DNA of 64,000 nucleotides from CAWFPR01 sp963817635 (GTDB lineage Bacteria; Acidobacteriota; Vicinamibacteria; Vicinamibacterales; 2-12-FULL-66-21). The position numbers and the translations under genes are program-made. A model generated the notes under the pieces. The model did no database searches, had not been told where the DNA came from, and saw only the letters and a program-made list of their open reading frames with translations. Below are positions 49,666-59,194 of the stretch, one piece after another; position 1 is the first letter of the stretch, and each line of letters starts with the position of its first letter. The stretch spans positions 62,001 through 126,000 of the forward strand of contig CAWFPR010000024.1 of assembly GCA_963817635.1 (NCBI GenBank), read 5' to 3'.

Positions 49666-50757
49666 TCACGTGAAGAGGCGCAGGAAGATGGCCGCGAAGA
49701 TCGAGCGTGTCACATCGCCGGATTCCAGCTGATAGGGACCCGTGAGGCCGTCGCTGTTCGCAAGCAGGATGAGCGTGGCGTTGCGCGCCGGGAGTTTCAC
49801 GATGAGCGACGAGTAGCCGCCTGGCGCCACACCGAAGTGCCAGACCACCGGCTCTCCCCGGTAGATCTGGACGAACCAGCCGAGGCCCATCGGCAGCGCC
49901 GTCTTGTCCTTCGACACGCCCGGTGTCCAGGCCGCCACGAGCGTGTCGGGCAGCAGCAGGATGCCGTCGTTGATCGCGGAGTCGAAGCGGGCGAGGTCGC
50001 GGACGGTGGAGATCAGTCCGTCGGCGGCGTTGATCCCGTCGCCGAGCACGATGTCCGACCGGATTGGCCGATTGCGCTTGTCCAGCTTGTAGGGGATCGC
50101 CATCCGTTCCAGCACCCGCTTGTAGCGGTCGAGGACTTCCGGATCGTACGTATCCTCCGGGACGACGCTCGAATCGCGGAGGTCGCGTCCGGGCACGGAG
50201 TCGATCATCGCCAGCCGTTCGAGCAGGCGGTGCGCGACGGTCTTCCGATACGGTTGCGGCACGCACCACTCGACGACCTGCGTCAACTGCGCATAGCGCG
50301 CCGCGTCATACTTGAACGTGTCACCAACCGGAGACGACGAGGTGTGGCTGAGCATCTGGCGAAGCGTCGCCGTCGGCGCATCGTCCAGGGTCAGGCCGTA
50401 CCGCGAAACCGGCGCGTCGAGCGCCAGGTGCCGCTCCTCGACACACTGGAGGAGCAAGGTCGCCGACAACGTCGCGGTGAGGTCCATGACCGGATACGGC
50501 GTGTCAGGCGTGGCCGGAATCCGCCCCTCGACATTCTGGTATCCGAACCCACGCTCCCACGCAATCTGCCCGTCCTTGACGATGGCGGCGGAGAGGCCGG
50601 GGATGCCGGCCTGCTGACGCAGCGCATCCAGGTAGGTGTCGAAAGTCGGCGTGATGGCGAGGACCGGCGGCGGCGGTCCCTGGATTTGCGCCGACACCGG
50701 TACGAACGTCACGACGAACGCGGCGGACAGGGCGCCGAGCGCGCGCGCCAGGGACAT
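49666..50757 (-). CDS. Beta-lactamase/PBP-like serine hydrolase homologue lacking catalytic residues
   Basis: 363 residues from the ATG at 50757 (a GTG two codons earlier is possible). Signal peptide about 1-24. The class-C beta-lactamase fold is recognisable by VKDGQIAWERGFGYQN, LRQMLSHTSSSP, LISTVRDLARFDSA and the KTG-box equivalent WHFGVAPGGYSS. The SxxK motif expected after TPYPV reads MDLTATLSAT, and the YxN motif reads FKYDAARY, so nucleophile, Lys and Tyr-x-Asn are lost. There is no frameshift. It probably binds rather than hydrolyses, or uses other chemistry. First gene of the unit with the barrel protein and the lactonase-like enzyme. Confidence 0.82.
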   Translation of the reverse strand: MSLARALGALSAAFVVTFVPVSAQIQGPPPPVLAITPTFDTYLDALRQQAGIPGLSAAIVKDGQIAWERGFGYQNVEGRIPATPDTPYPVMDLTATLSATLLLQCVEERHLALDAPVSRYGLTLDDAPTATLRQMLSHTSSSPVGDTFKYDAARYAQLTQVVEWCVPQPYRKTVAHRLLERLAMIDSVPGRDLRDSSVVPEDTYDPEVLDRYKRVLERMAIPYKLDKRNRPIRSDIVLGDGINAADGLISTVRDLARFDSAINDGILLLPDTLVAAWTPGVSKDKTALPMGLGWFVQIYRGEPVVWHFGVAPGGYSSLIVKLPARNATLILLANSDGLTGPYQLESGDVTRSIFAAIFLRLFT

Positions 50758-50966
50758 GTGCACAGCACCCCTAGTTTAGCTGAGGCCGGCGCCGGATGCA
50801 TCCACTGTCGGGTCGGTCCTACCCTGGTTTGACAGCGGACCTCAGTCGCCGGCCTCTCGCCGCCGCAGATCAATAACGACGTAAATACTTTAAAATAAAT
50901 AACTTATTCGTCCTGACGCTCGACGCGGCGGCGGCTCTGGCTCGTGAGCCGCCGGACGCCCCCAGA

Positions 50967-52847
50967 CTATTTCGCGATCAACCGCTCCATCTCATCCATG
51001 ACCCGGTTCATTTTCTGCATCGTCAGGGTGAGGGGCTCGTCGGTCGTCATGTCCACCCCGGCCTCCTTCAGCAAGTCGATCGGGTACTTCGACCCGCCCG
51101 CGCTGAGAAACGCCAGGTAGCGTTTGGTCGCCGCCGGATCGCCCGAGAGCACCTTCTCCGAGAGCGCGGCCGATGCCGTGAACGAGGTGGCGTACTGGAA
51201 CACGTAGAAGTTCCGGTAGAAGTGCGGGACGAACGCCCATTCGTTGGCGACGTAGTCGTCCACGATGCAGACACCCTTGTCGTGGCCGTAGTACTTCTTC
51301 GTGATGTCGGCGTACAGCTTCGAGAGCGCCTCCCCGGTCAGCGGCTCGCCTTTCTCGGCCATTTCGTGTGCGCGCAGTTCGAACTCCGCGAACTGCGTCT
51401 GCCGGAACACCGTGCCTTTGATGTTCTCGAGATAGCTGCCAAGCAGCGAGAGCTTCGTCTTGTCGTCCGTAATGCTCTTCAGCATGTGATCGATGAGCAG
51501 CGCTTCGTTGAACGTGGACGCGACTTCGGCGACGAAGATCGGGTACGACGCGAGCGCGTAGGGCTGGGTCTTGTTCGAGTAGTAGGTCTGCATCGTGTGC
51601 CCCAGCTCGTGGGCGATCGTGCTCACGTCGGTGTACTTGCCGTTGTAGTTGAGCAGCATGTACGGATGCACGTCGTAGGCGCCGCCATTCGAGTACGCCC
51701 CCGCGCGCTTGCCGGGATTCGGAAAGAGATCGATCCAGCGTTCGTTGAACGCCCGCCTGGCGGCGGCCGCGTAGTCGGCGCCGAGCGGTGCGAGCGCCGC
51801 CAGCACGTGCTGCTCGGCGTCCTCTGGGGTGTAGGTGAGATCCACCGACGCCACCAGCGGCGCGTACAGGTCGTAGTAGTGCAGCTCGGGCACGCCCATC
51901 ATCTTCTTGCGCAGCGCGAGATACCGGTGGAAGGTGGGCAGGCTCCTGTTGACGCCCTCGATGAGGTGCATGTACACGGACGTCGGGATGTTGGGGCCGT
52001 CCAGCGCGGCCTCGAGCGCGGTCTTGTAGTGGCGCGCCTTCGTGAAGAACTCGTGCGACTGCACCTCGCCGTTCAGGGTCGCGCCGAACGTGCCGCGGAA
52101 GCTGCCCAGCGCGCCGAAGAACGCGGACATCACCTTCTGCCTGTCGTCGCGATTCGGCACGCCGCGGTACACGCTGAAGTTCGACGTATCCAGACGGACG
52201 CTCTTGCCGTCGCTCAGCGTGACCGTCGGGTAGGGGAAGTCCGCATCCGAGAGGATGCCGAAGACGTCGCCCGGCGTACCGGCCATGACCGAGGAGTTGG
52301 CAATCAGTCGCTCTTCGGCTTCGGTTCCGGTGTGAGCCGCGCGGCGGAGGATGTCGTCGAGATAAAGCCTGTAGGTCTTCAGCCGCGGTTCGGAGGCGAC
52401 GAACCGGTCGATGGTCGCGCGATCGATCTTCAGGATCTCGGGTTCCATGAACGCGGTCTCGGCCCCGAACGTCGCGCCGACCTGCATCATCTCCTGCTGC
52501 ATGCCCTGGTAGGTGCTGACGCGGGTATCCTCGTCGGACTTCATGCTCGCGTAGACGTACACGCGCGAGAAATCCTTCGAGAGCCGGGCTCCCAGCTCCA
52601 GCGCGTCCGCGAGCTTCTGGGCGGAACTGCCGAGCGTACCCTTGTACGCCGCGATCCCGGGCAGTTCGGCGACGAGCGCATCCTTGGCGGCGCGCCACGC
52701 CTGATCGGAGGGGTAGATCTGAGTCAGATCCCATTTGTACTTGTCCGGAATCTGGCTGCGCTCCCGCTGTTGCGCGACGAGGGCGAGTGAGGCGGTTGCC
52801 ACCGCGAGCGCGGTGCAGAGGACGCGAAACGAACGTGGGGTCGTCAC
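50967..52847 (-). CDS. Secreted M3-family oligoendopeptidase (PepF-like)
   Basis: About 626 residues. I prefer the GTG at 52847 because it has AAGGAG 10 bases upstream and leads straight into a signal peptide (VLCTALAVATASLALVAQQ); the ATG at 52886 is the alternative. The zinc site is TIAHELGHTMQTYYSN (HExxH) with a downstream Glu in FVAEVASTFNEALL. The N-terminal helical domain and the catalytic domain have normal length for oligoendopeptidase F. It hydrolyses short peptides, here probably in the periplasm. It is divergent from the response regulator gene. Confidence 0.92.
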   Translation of the reverse strand: MTTPRSFRVLCTALAVATASLALVAQQRERSQIPDKYKWDLTQIYPSDQAWRAAKDALVAELPGIAAYKGTLGSSAQKLADALELGARLSKDFSRVYVYASMKSDEDTRVSTYQGMQQEMMQVGATFGAETAFMEPEILKIDRATIDRFVASEPRLKTYRLYLDDILRRAAHTGTEAEERLIANSSVMAGTPGDVFGILSDADFPYPTVTLSDGKSVRLDTSNFSVYRGVPNRDDRQKVMSAFFGALGSFRGTFGATLNGEVQSHEFFTKARHYKTALEAALDGPNIPTSVYMHLIEGVNRSLPTFHRYLALRKKMMGVPELHYYDLYAPLVASVDLTYTPEDAEQHVLAALAPLGADYAAAARRAFNERWIDLFPNPGKRAGAYSNGGAYDVHPYMLLNYNGKYTDVSTIAHELGHTMQTYYSNKTQPYALASYPIFVAEVASTFNEALLIDHMLKSITDDKTKLSLLGSYLENIKGTVFRQTQFAEFELRAHEMAEKGEPLTGEALSKLYADITKKYYGHDKGVCIVDDYVANEWAFVPHFYRNFYVFQYATSFTASAALSEKVLSGDPAATKRYLAFLSAGGSKYPIDLLKEAGVDMTTDEPLTLTMQKMNRVMDEMERLIAK

Positions 52848-52960
52848 GGTGTTCTGGCTCCTTGAAGATCGTTCGGGACTCATCATGCGAGCGGCGAATC
52901 AACGGCTGGGACGCCGAGGCTCCAGTGTCTCATGGGTTCCGATTTTGCTAGGCTCGGGGT

Positions 52961-53329
52961 ATGGCGCTCTGCTGCATCGTCGAGGACCACGGCGATACGC
53001 GTGAAGGATACGCAGAGTACCTCACTGGTTGCGGCTATGACGTTCGTACCGTCGGCGACTCGGCCGGATTCTGGCGGAGTCTCGACGAAGCCGTTCCGGA
53101 CATCATCCTCATGGACCTGCGCCTTCCGGAGGTGGATGGCTGGACGCTGACCAGGCTGCTCCGTCAAGATCTCCGCACGTCCCGGGTGCCGGTGGTGGTC
53201 ATTTCGGCGAGCGTCCGCGACGAGGATCGAGCTCGAGCGTTTCAGAGCGGTGCGGATGCCTTCCTCCCGAAGCCCTGCGATCTGGATGTGATTGTGCGGG
53301 AAATTGAACGTCTGCTGGCCCTAAAATAA
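52961..53329 (+). CDS. Single-domain response regulator
   Basis: 122 residues, only a receiver domain. Acidic pocket IVEDHGDTREG, phospho-acceptor Asp in IILMDLRLPEVDG, Thr/Ser position VVVISASVRDED and Lys in AFLPKPCDLDVI. No output domain, so it works through protein contact, like CheY- or DivK-type proteins. No kinase gene is adjacent. The start ATG at 52961 is 113 bases from the divergent peptidase start. Confidence 0.9.
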   Translation: MALCCIVEDHGDTREGYAEYLTGCGYDVRTVGDSAGFWRSLDEAVPDIILMDLRLPEVDGWTLTRLLRQDLRTSRVPVVVISASVRDEDRARAFQSGADAFLPKPCDLDVIVREIERLLALK

Positions 53330-53533
53330 CGTAATAATTACACAGTGCGTATTATCACAGGACTCGGCCTTAGAAGCCGCTGACTGATCTACAAGTAACG
53401 GACCCTCTCACCGGCGACCTGCTGGTCGCGGCTCCCACCCCCGGCCAGACGCCGCGCCCCTACGGTGCCGATGTCGCCGTCAATCCACCTGGCGCGCCTT
53501 GAACCCGACGCGCGCCCTGCGTGATCATGGCGT

Positions 53534-54463
53534 ATGGGCAAGCCAGTCGATCCTCGTACGGACATCGGCCACGTGCATCTCAAGGTGGCCGACCTCGATC
53601 GCGCACTCGCCTTCTACAACGGCGTGCTCGGCTTCGAGGTCACGCAGCGCATGGGGACCTCGGCCGCATTCCTGAGCGCCGGTGGCTATCACCACCACAT
53701 CGGCCTGAACACCTGGGAGAGCCGCCGCGGCGCGCCGCCGCCGGCCGGGACCACGGGCCTCTATCACTTCGCGATCCGCTACGCCGATCGCGCGGCGCTG
53801 GGCGATGCCCTGCAACGGCTGCAGGACGCGGGCGTCCCCCTCGAAGGCGCGAGCGACCATGGCGTGTCGGAAGCGCTGTACCTCCACGACCCTGACGGCA
53901 ACGGGCTCGAGCTGTACCGGGACCGGCCCCGTGACGAATGGCCGCTCGCGCCCGACGGCTCGCTGCGGATGATGACCGATCCTCTCGATCTCGCCTCGCT
54001 GCTGGCAGCCGCCTCGGCAGATGCGTCAGCGGCCGGTGCCCACGCGGCGGACATTCCTCCGATGTCCGAGGCTAAGCGCCAGCGCCTTCGCGAGCTGCGG
54101 GTCGCCCTGCTTCACCTCCACAAGGTCCTGCTCGACGATACCCGATCGGCGTACGAGATGGACCGGGGACGCGTCGGGTCGAGCGCGAGCCTGTTGCAGC
54201 TCGTCATCAACGATCCGTGGTTTGCCTGGCTGCACTCGGTATCGGAGCTCGTCGTCCGGGTCGACGAAACCGTCGAGAACGGGTCGGCCGCGAGCGACTC
54301 CGACGCCAGCGCACTGCTGGAACACGTGGAGCGGCTGCTCACCGCGTCCGAAACAGGCGGAGGATTCCAGCGGCGGTATTTCGATGCCTTGCAGCGCCAG
54401 CCGGCCGTCGTTCTCGCGCACGCGGCCGTCCGCCGGGTGCTCAAGGAGGGGAGGCTGTTATGA
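53534..54463 (+). CDS. VOC-family (glyoxalase/dioxygenase-type) protein fused to a second helical domain
   Basis: 309 residues. Residues about 1-155 form two VOC repeats with metal-type ligands: DIGHVHLKVADLDRALAFYN (His), GLYHFAIRYADRAAL (His) and LHDPDGNGLELYRDRP (Glu), as in catechol 2,3-dioxygenase-like CatE proteins. A linker of about 30 Ala/Ser/Asp residues leads to a second domain (about 180-305) starting LRELRVALLHLHKVLLDDTR with LLQLVINDPWFAWLHSVSEL. This second domain is usually met as a separate small protein of unknown function. The fusion is in frame without disruption. The stop overlaps the ribosome-site area of the MATE gene. Confidence 0.8.
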   Translation: MGKPVDPRTDIGHVHLKVADLDRALAFYNGVLGFEVTQRMGTSAAFLSAGGYHHHIGLNTWESRRGAPPPAGTTGLYHFAIRYADRAALGDALQRLQDAGVPLEGASDHGVSEALYLHDPDGNGLELYRDRPRDEWPLAPDGSLRMMTDPLDLASLLAAASADASAAGAHAADIPPMSEAKRQRLRELRVALLHLHKVLLDDTRSAYEMDRGRVGSSASLLQLVINDPWFAWLHSVSELVVRVDETVENGSAASDSDASALLEHVERLLTASETGGGFQRRYFDALQRQPAVVLAHAAVRRVLKEGRLL

Positions 54464-54473
54464 TGCTCTGCGC

Positions 54474-55970
54474 GTGTCTTCCCCCGAGATCGACGCTGCC
54501 GCCGCGTCCGGCGCCAGGGCAGCTGCAGCTTCGCCTGTCGAACTGACGCCAGGTGTTCCCACACCGGTAGCGGCCGCGCACGCTCGCGCGGCCGGGCGGA
54601 AATCGTTCGACCGCTCCATTGTCGAGGGCCCGATCGCCGCGGCGGTCTGGAAGATCGCCTGGCCGTCGGTGCTGCAGAACGCGATCGGCGGGTTCCAGGG
54701 GATCATCGATCATGCGATGGTGGGGCATTTCGTCGGGTTCACCGGCAATGCCGCCATCGGCGTCAGCTGGCAGATCTTCCTCGTCGTCATCGTCTTCATC
54801 AGTTCACTCTTCACGGGCATGGGCGTCCTCGTCGCGCGCGCGACCGGCGCCGGCGACCACGAACGCGTGAACCGCACGGTGTACCAGGCGTTCCTGACCG
54901 CGCTCGCACTGTCGGTCTTCGTGCTGGCGCCGCTCGGCTATGCGCTGGCTCCGCGGCTGCTCGGAATCGTGCACGCCACACCGGAGGTGCGGGCCGAGGC
55001 GCTGCCGTACCTGCGGACGATGTTTCTCTTCAGCATCGGCCTGCTGATGTTCTTCATGGTCGGCGGAGCGCTGCGCTCGGCAGGCGACGCCCGCACCCCC
55101 CTGCGCCTGGGCGCCGTCATCACGGTGCTCAACATGTGTCTGAACATCATCTTCATCCGAGGCGCCGGGCCGATCCCCGCCTTCGGCACGCAGGGCGCGG
55201 CGATCGGCACGGTCATCGCCACCACGCTCGTGTCCGGAGTAGCGATCTGGATGATGTTCGCCGGCAAGCTCATCGTGCATTTCCAGCGGAGCATGTCGTT
55301 GCGGCCGGACTTCACGATCATCCGATCGTTGTTTCGCTTCGGGCTGCCGGCGGGGATCCAGGGGGTGGCGATGAACGTCGGCGGCGTCATGCTGCTGCGC
55401 TTCATCGGCTCGCTCGAGCACAGTGCCGAGGCGCAGGCCGCTTACGCGGTGGGATACTCCGAGCTGTTCTCATTGATTACCTGGACGTCAGTCGGGCTGA
55501 TGGGAGCGGCGGCGGCTATTGCCGGCCAGAATCTCGGGGCGGGTCGCCCCGATCGGAGCGCGAATGCCGTGCACATCGCGGCCCTCATGGGACTGGTCGT
55601 GGCAGCCACGGTCGGCGCGCTCTTTCTCTTCATCCCCGATCACCTGCTGGGGATCTTTGGCCTTGACGATCCAATCGTCGTGACGCTCGGGAGCCAGCTC
55701 CTGCGATATCTGAGCCTCTCGGGCCTGTTCGTCACGGTCGCCCTGACTTACACGGGTGGCCTGCAGGGGACGGGCGACACCCGCAGTCCCCTGTACATCA
55801 CGCTGGTGTCGCAGGTCGCGCTGCCCCTGGGGCTGTGTTTTGTCCTGCAGCAGACGGGCCGGCTCGAGGCGTCAGGGGTCTGGACCGCGATCCTGCTCGG
55901 GCATTTCACTCGCTGCGTGCTCTCGGTCGCGCGATTCCGCCAGGGCAGGTGGCGGACGATCGCCGTCTGA
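54474..55970 (+). CDS. MATE-family efflux transporter
   Basis: About 498 residues from the GTG at 54474; no ATG lies in frame at the N-terminus until inside the first helix, and the AGGAGGGGAGG ribosome site is about 20 bases upstream, so the exact start is uncertain. Twelve membrane helices in two halves. AWPSVLQNAIGGFQGIIDHAMVG (split over residues 58-80) opens the first half and FRFGLPAGIQGVAMNVGGVM the second, with ALRSAGDARTPL and GLQGTGDTRSPL as the matching loops. It exports cationic compounds with Na+ or H+. It is cotranscribed with the VOC gene, 10 bases between. Confidence 0.9.
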   Translation: MSSPEIDAAAASGARAAAASPVELTPGVPTPVAAAHARAAGRKSFDRSIVEGPIAAAVWKIAWPSVLQNAIGGFQGIIDHAMVGHFVGFTGNAAIGVSWQIFLVVIVFISSLFTGMGVLVARATGAGDHERVNRTVYQAFLTALALSVFVLAPLGYALAPRLLGIVHATPEVRAEALPYLRTMFLFSIGLLMFFMVGGALRSAGDARTPLRLGAVITVLNMCLNIIFIRGAGPIPAFGTQGAAIGTVIATTLVSGVAIWMMFAGKLIVHFQRSMSLRPDFTIIRSLFRFGLPAGIQGVAMNVGGVMLLRFIGSLEHSAEAQAAYAVGYSELFSLITWTSVGLMGAAAAIAGQNLGAGRPDRSANAVHIAALMGLVVAATVGALFLFIPDHLLGIFGLDDPIVVTLGSQLLRYLSLSGLFVTVALTYTGGLQGTGDTRSPLYITLVSQVALPLGLCFVLQQTGRLEASGVWTAILLGHFTRCVLSVARFRQGRWRTIAV

Positions 55971-56016
55971 CGGGCGTCCCCGTTCTTGCAGCCAGGCCAG
56001 ACTGGAGAGTGAATTC

Positions 56017-56889
56017 ATGAGGTGGACGCCCGGCAATCGCGGCAACATCGAGGACTACCGTGGGCGCTCAGGGATGGCCATGCGCGCGGCGCCGCTCGGG
56101 ATCGGCGGGCTGCTCGTCGTGCTCCTGCTCAGCTGGTTCACGGGCGTCGACTTCCTGTCCCTCGTCGGCGGCGGCGGCGGCGATCCGGTCGGCGAATCGG
56201 TTCGCACCGGGAACCCCGGCGCCGTGAATGCCTCGCCGGAGGAAGCGCGGCTGGTAGACATGGTCGACAACGTCATGGAAGATGCGCAGGAGACTTGGCG
56301 CCAGATCCTCGGCGCACGCTACGAGGACACACGCGTGCGGCTGTTCCGTGACGCGATCGACTCGGCCTGCGGTTTCGCGCAATCGGCCACAGGCCCCTTC
56401 TATTGTCCCGGCGATCGACGCGTCTATCTCGACCTGGGATTCTTCGACGAGCTGCAGCGGCGCTTCTCGGTGTCCGGCGACTTCGCGCAGGCCTATGTCG
56501 TCGCGCACGAACTCGGTCATCACATCCAGACGATCACCGGCATCGAGGCACAGGTCCGCCAGCGCCAGTCGGCGAACCCGTCGCAGCGCAACGCACTGTC
56601 GGTGCGTCTGGAGCTTCAGGCCGATTGTTTCGCCGGCATCTGGGGGCACCACGCCGCGCAGCCGGGTCGCGCGGCCGCGGGCGGCGTCGAACTCGATCCG
56701 GGGGACATCGACGACGCGTTGAACGCCGCCGCAGCGATTGGCGACGACCGACTCCAGCGGCAATCCACGGGTCGCGTCTCACCGGAGAGCTTCACGCACG
56801 GATCGTCGCAGCAGCGCGTCGACTGGTTCCGTCGCGGCTTCCAGAGCGGCGACCCGGCGGCCTGCGATACCTTCCGGGGCGGTGCCTGA
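56017..56889 (+). CDS. Neutral zinc metallopeptidase (YpfJ-like)
   Basis: 290 residues. The N-terminal MRWTPGNRGNIEDYRGRSG motif is diagnostic for this family, followed by one membrane helix (about 26-44). The zinc site is VVAHELGHHIQTITG (HExxH), with ELQADCFAGIWGHH downstream supplying Glu, and the C-terminal GSSQQRVDWFRRGFQSGD. The catalytic part should face the periplasm. It follows the MATE gene by 46 bases. Confidence 0.93.
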   Translation: MRWTPGNRGNIEDYRGRSGMAMRAAPLGIGGLLVVLLLSWFTGVDFLSLVGGGGGDPVGESVRTGNPGAVNASPEEARLVDMVDNVMEDAQETWRQILGARYEDTRVRLFRDAIDSACGFAQSATGPFYCPGDRRVYLDLGFFDELQRRFSVSGDFAQAYVVAHELGHHIQTITGIEAQVRQRQSANPSQRNALSVRLELQADCFAGIWGHHAAQPGRAAAGGVELDPGDIDDALNAAAAIGDDRLQRQSTGRVSPESFTHGSSQQRVDWFRRGFQSGDPAACDTFRGGA

Positions 56890-56968
56890 TCCTGACGCGG
56901 GGCGGCGGGACCGGTCGGGCCGTGTCCCCTGCCGAGGCGTCCGGGAAAAGCATGTACACTATTCAGCC

Positions 56969-59194
56969 ATGACCGCCGAGGCGTGGATCGGCCGTTCGGT
57001 TCCGCGGAAGGAAGGGCGCGCGAAGGTCACCGGTCACGCGCACTACGTCGATGATCTGACGCTCCCTGGCATGCTCCACGGCGTCACCGTTCGAAGCCCG
57101 GTGGCGCGCGGCATCCTCCGGGGCATCGAATACGGTCCCGGCATTCCCTGGGACGACATCACCATCGTCACCGCAGCCGACATTCCAGGCGCCAACGTCG
57201 TCGCTCTGATCACGGACGACCAGCCGTATCTGGCGGCGGAGCGAATCAACCACCCGGAAGAACCGGTCCTGCTGCTCGCTCACGCCGACAGCATGCTGCT
57301 GGAAGAGGCACGCCGGCGCATCACCCTTCAGATCGATCCCCTGCCTCCCGTGTTCACGATCGATGCGTCCCTCTCGGGTCGCGAGGTGATTTGGGGCGCC
57401 GACAACATCCTGAAATCGTACGTGGTCGGACAGGGAGACGTCGATGCCGCCTGGACCCGCGCGGCCGCGATCGTCGAGGGGGAATACGAGACGGCTTCCC
57501 AGGAGCAGCTGTACATCGAGCCCAACGGGATGCTCGCGGTGGCGGGCGCCGGCGGAGTCACGGTGTGGGGTTCGATGCAGTGTCCGTACTACATCAACAC
57601 CGCGCTGGCAGGCCTCTTCGGCCTTGCGCCCGAGCGCATTCGCGTCGTGCAGATGGAAACCGGTGGCGGTTTTGGCGGCAAGGAGGAGTTCCCGTCGATC
57701 ATCGCGGGTCACGCGGCGCTGCTCGCGTGGAAGTCGGGCCGCCCCGTGAAACTGGTGTACGACCGCGCGGAAGACATGGTCGCGACGACGAAGCGGCACC
57801 CGTCGCGTACGCGCCACAGGACGGCGATCGATCGGGACGGCAGGCTGCTGGCGATGGATATCGACTTCGTCATCGACGGCGGCGCCTATTGCACGCTCAC
57901 TCCCGTTGTCCTGTCGCGCGGCACGATCCACGCGCCAGGCCCTTACTTCTGTCCGAACATCCGGGTGCGAGGACGCGCGGTGGCGACCAACACGCCGCCC
58001 CATGGCGCGTTCCGCGGTTTCGGCGCGCCGCAGAGCATCTTCGCGGTCGAAACCCACATGGATCGGGTGGCGCAGGCGGCCGGCCTCACGCCGGAGGAGT
58101 TCCGGCGCCGCAACTTCATCCGCACGGGACAGACGAGCGCGGTCGGACAGGTGATTCGCGACCCGATCGACATGTCCGCGCTGCTCGATCGCGCGCTCGC
58201 GCTGTCGGACTATCGGGGGAAGCGGAAACGGTTCGCCGCTGACAACCGCGGGCGGATCCGCCGCGGGATCGGGTTCGCGACGTTCATGCACGGGGCGGGC
58301 TTCACGGGTTCGGGTGAAGACCATCTCGCCTCGCTCGTCTCGGTCGAAGCCAGCGCAGCGGGCATCGTCCGCGTCCTGGCCGCGAGCACGGAAATCGGCC
58401 AGGGCACCAACACGATTTTCTCGCAGATTGCCGCCGACGCGCTCGGCATAGACGTGGACTCGGTGGAGATTGCCCAGCCCGACACGGCGGCGGTGCCGAA
58501 CAGCGGTCCGACGGTTGCGTCGCGGACCTGCATGGTGGTCGGCAAGCTGGTCGAGTCGGCGGCGATCGGCCTCAAGGCCACGCTCGCCACCGCCGGGCTG
58601 CTGCCCGCGGACTACTCAGCCGACGACTTCCGCGCGGCATGCGCCGCCTTCGTTGCCGCGAACGGTCCGCTTCGCGCCTCGGCGCAGTACGCGCCCCGCC
58701 AGGGGGCGCGCTGGAACGACGAAACGTACCAGGGAGACGCCTACGGGACGTACGCCTGGGCCGTCTATGTCGCCGAAGTCAGCGTGGACATGACCACCTT
58801 CGAGATCCGCGTCGAGGATTTCGTCGCCCTCCAGGAGGTCGGCAAGGTGATCAACCCGGTCCTTGCCACCGGACAGATCGAAGGCGGTGTCGCGCAGGCG
58901 ATCGGATGGGCGACATCGGAAGAGGTCGTGTGGCGGGACGGGCGCATGGCCAACGCGCAGATGACGAACTACATCATGCCGACGTCCATGGACGTTCCGC
59001 CCATCCGGGTCTTCTTCGAAGAGGCCCCCTATCCGGAGGGACCCGCCGGCGCGAAGGGCATCGGCGAACTGCCGATGGACGGCGGCGCGCCGGCGATTGC
59101 CAACGCGGTGTCGCAGGCGGTGGGCGTGCACATCGGCCGCGTGCCGATCACACCCGAGCGTCTGATGGCGCTGTGCGAGGTGTCGATTGGCTGA
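56969..59194 (+). CDS. Molybdenum hydroxylase large subunit (xanthine dehydrogenase family)
   Basis: 741 residues. Starts with WIGRSVPRKEGRAKVTGHAHYVDD (residues 5-28), as all family members do. Molybdopterin and substrate-site segments: METGGGFGGKEEFPS, GAFRGFGAPQSIFAVE with the Arg of purine-type enzymes, ASTEIGQGTNTIFSQIA, and the catalytic Glu in GAKGIGELPMDGG. The enzyme hydroxylates an aromatic heterocycle or aldehyde; purine-type residues are suggestive but not decisive. It is the first of a three-subunit operon (large, small, medium), with the iron-sulfur gene overlapping its end by 8 bases. No cofactor-insertion protein (XdhC) is seen nearby. Confidence 0.93.
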   Translation: MTAEAWIGRSVPRKEGRAKVTGHAHYVDDLTLPGMLHGVTVRSPVARGILRGIEYGPGIPWDDITIVTAADIPGANVVALITDDQPYLAAERINHPEEPVLLLAHADSMLLEEARRRITLQIDPLPPVFTIDASLSGREVIWGADNILKSYVVGQGDVDAAWTRAAAIVEGEYETASQEQLYIEPNGMLAVAGAGGVTVWGSMQCPYYINTALAGLFGLAPERIRVVQMETGGGFGGKEEFPSIIAGHAALLAWKSGRPVKLVYDRAEDMVATTKRHPSRTRHRTAIDRDGRLLAMDIDFVIDGGAYCTLTPVVLSRGTIHAPGPYFCPNIRVRGRAVATNTPPHGAFRGFGAPQSIFAVETHMDRVAQAAGLTPEEFRRRNFIRTGQTSAVGQVIRDPIDMSALLDRALALSDYRGKRKRFAADNRGRIRRGIGFATFMHGAGFTGSGEDHLASLVSVEASAAGIVRVLAASTEIGQGTNTIFSQIAADALGIDVDSVEIAQPDTAAVPNSGPTVASRTCMVVGKLVESAAIGLKATLATAGLLPADYSADDFRAACAAFVAANGPLRASAQYAPRQGARWNDETYQGDAYGTYAWAVYVAEVSVDMTTFEIRVEDFVALQEVGKVINPVLATGQIEGGVAQAIGWATSEEVVWRDGRMANAQMTNYIMPTSMDVPPIRVFFEEAPYPEGPAGAKGIGELPMDGGAPAIANAVSQAVGVHIGRVPITPERLMALCEVSIG

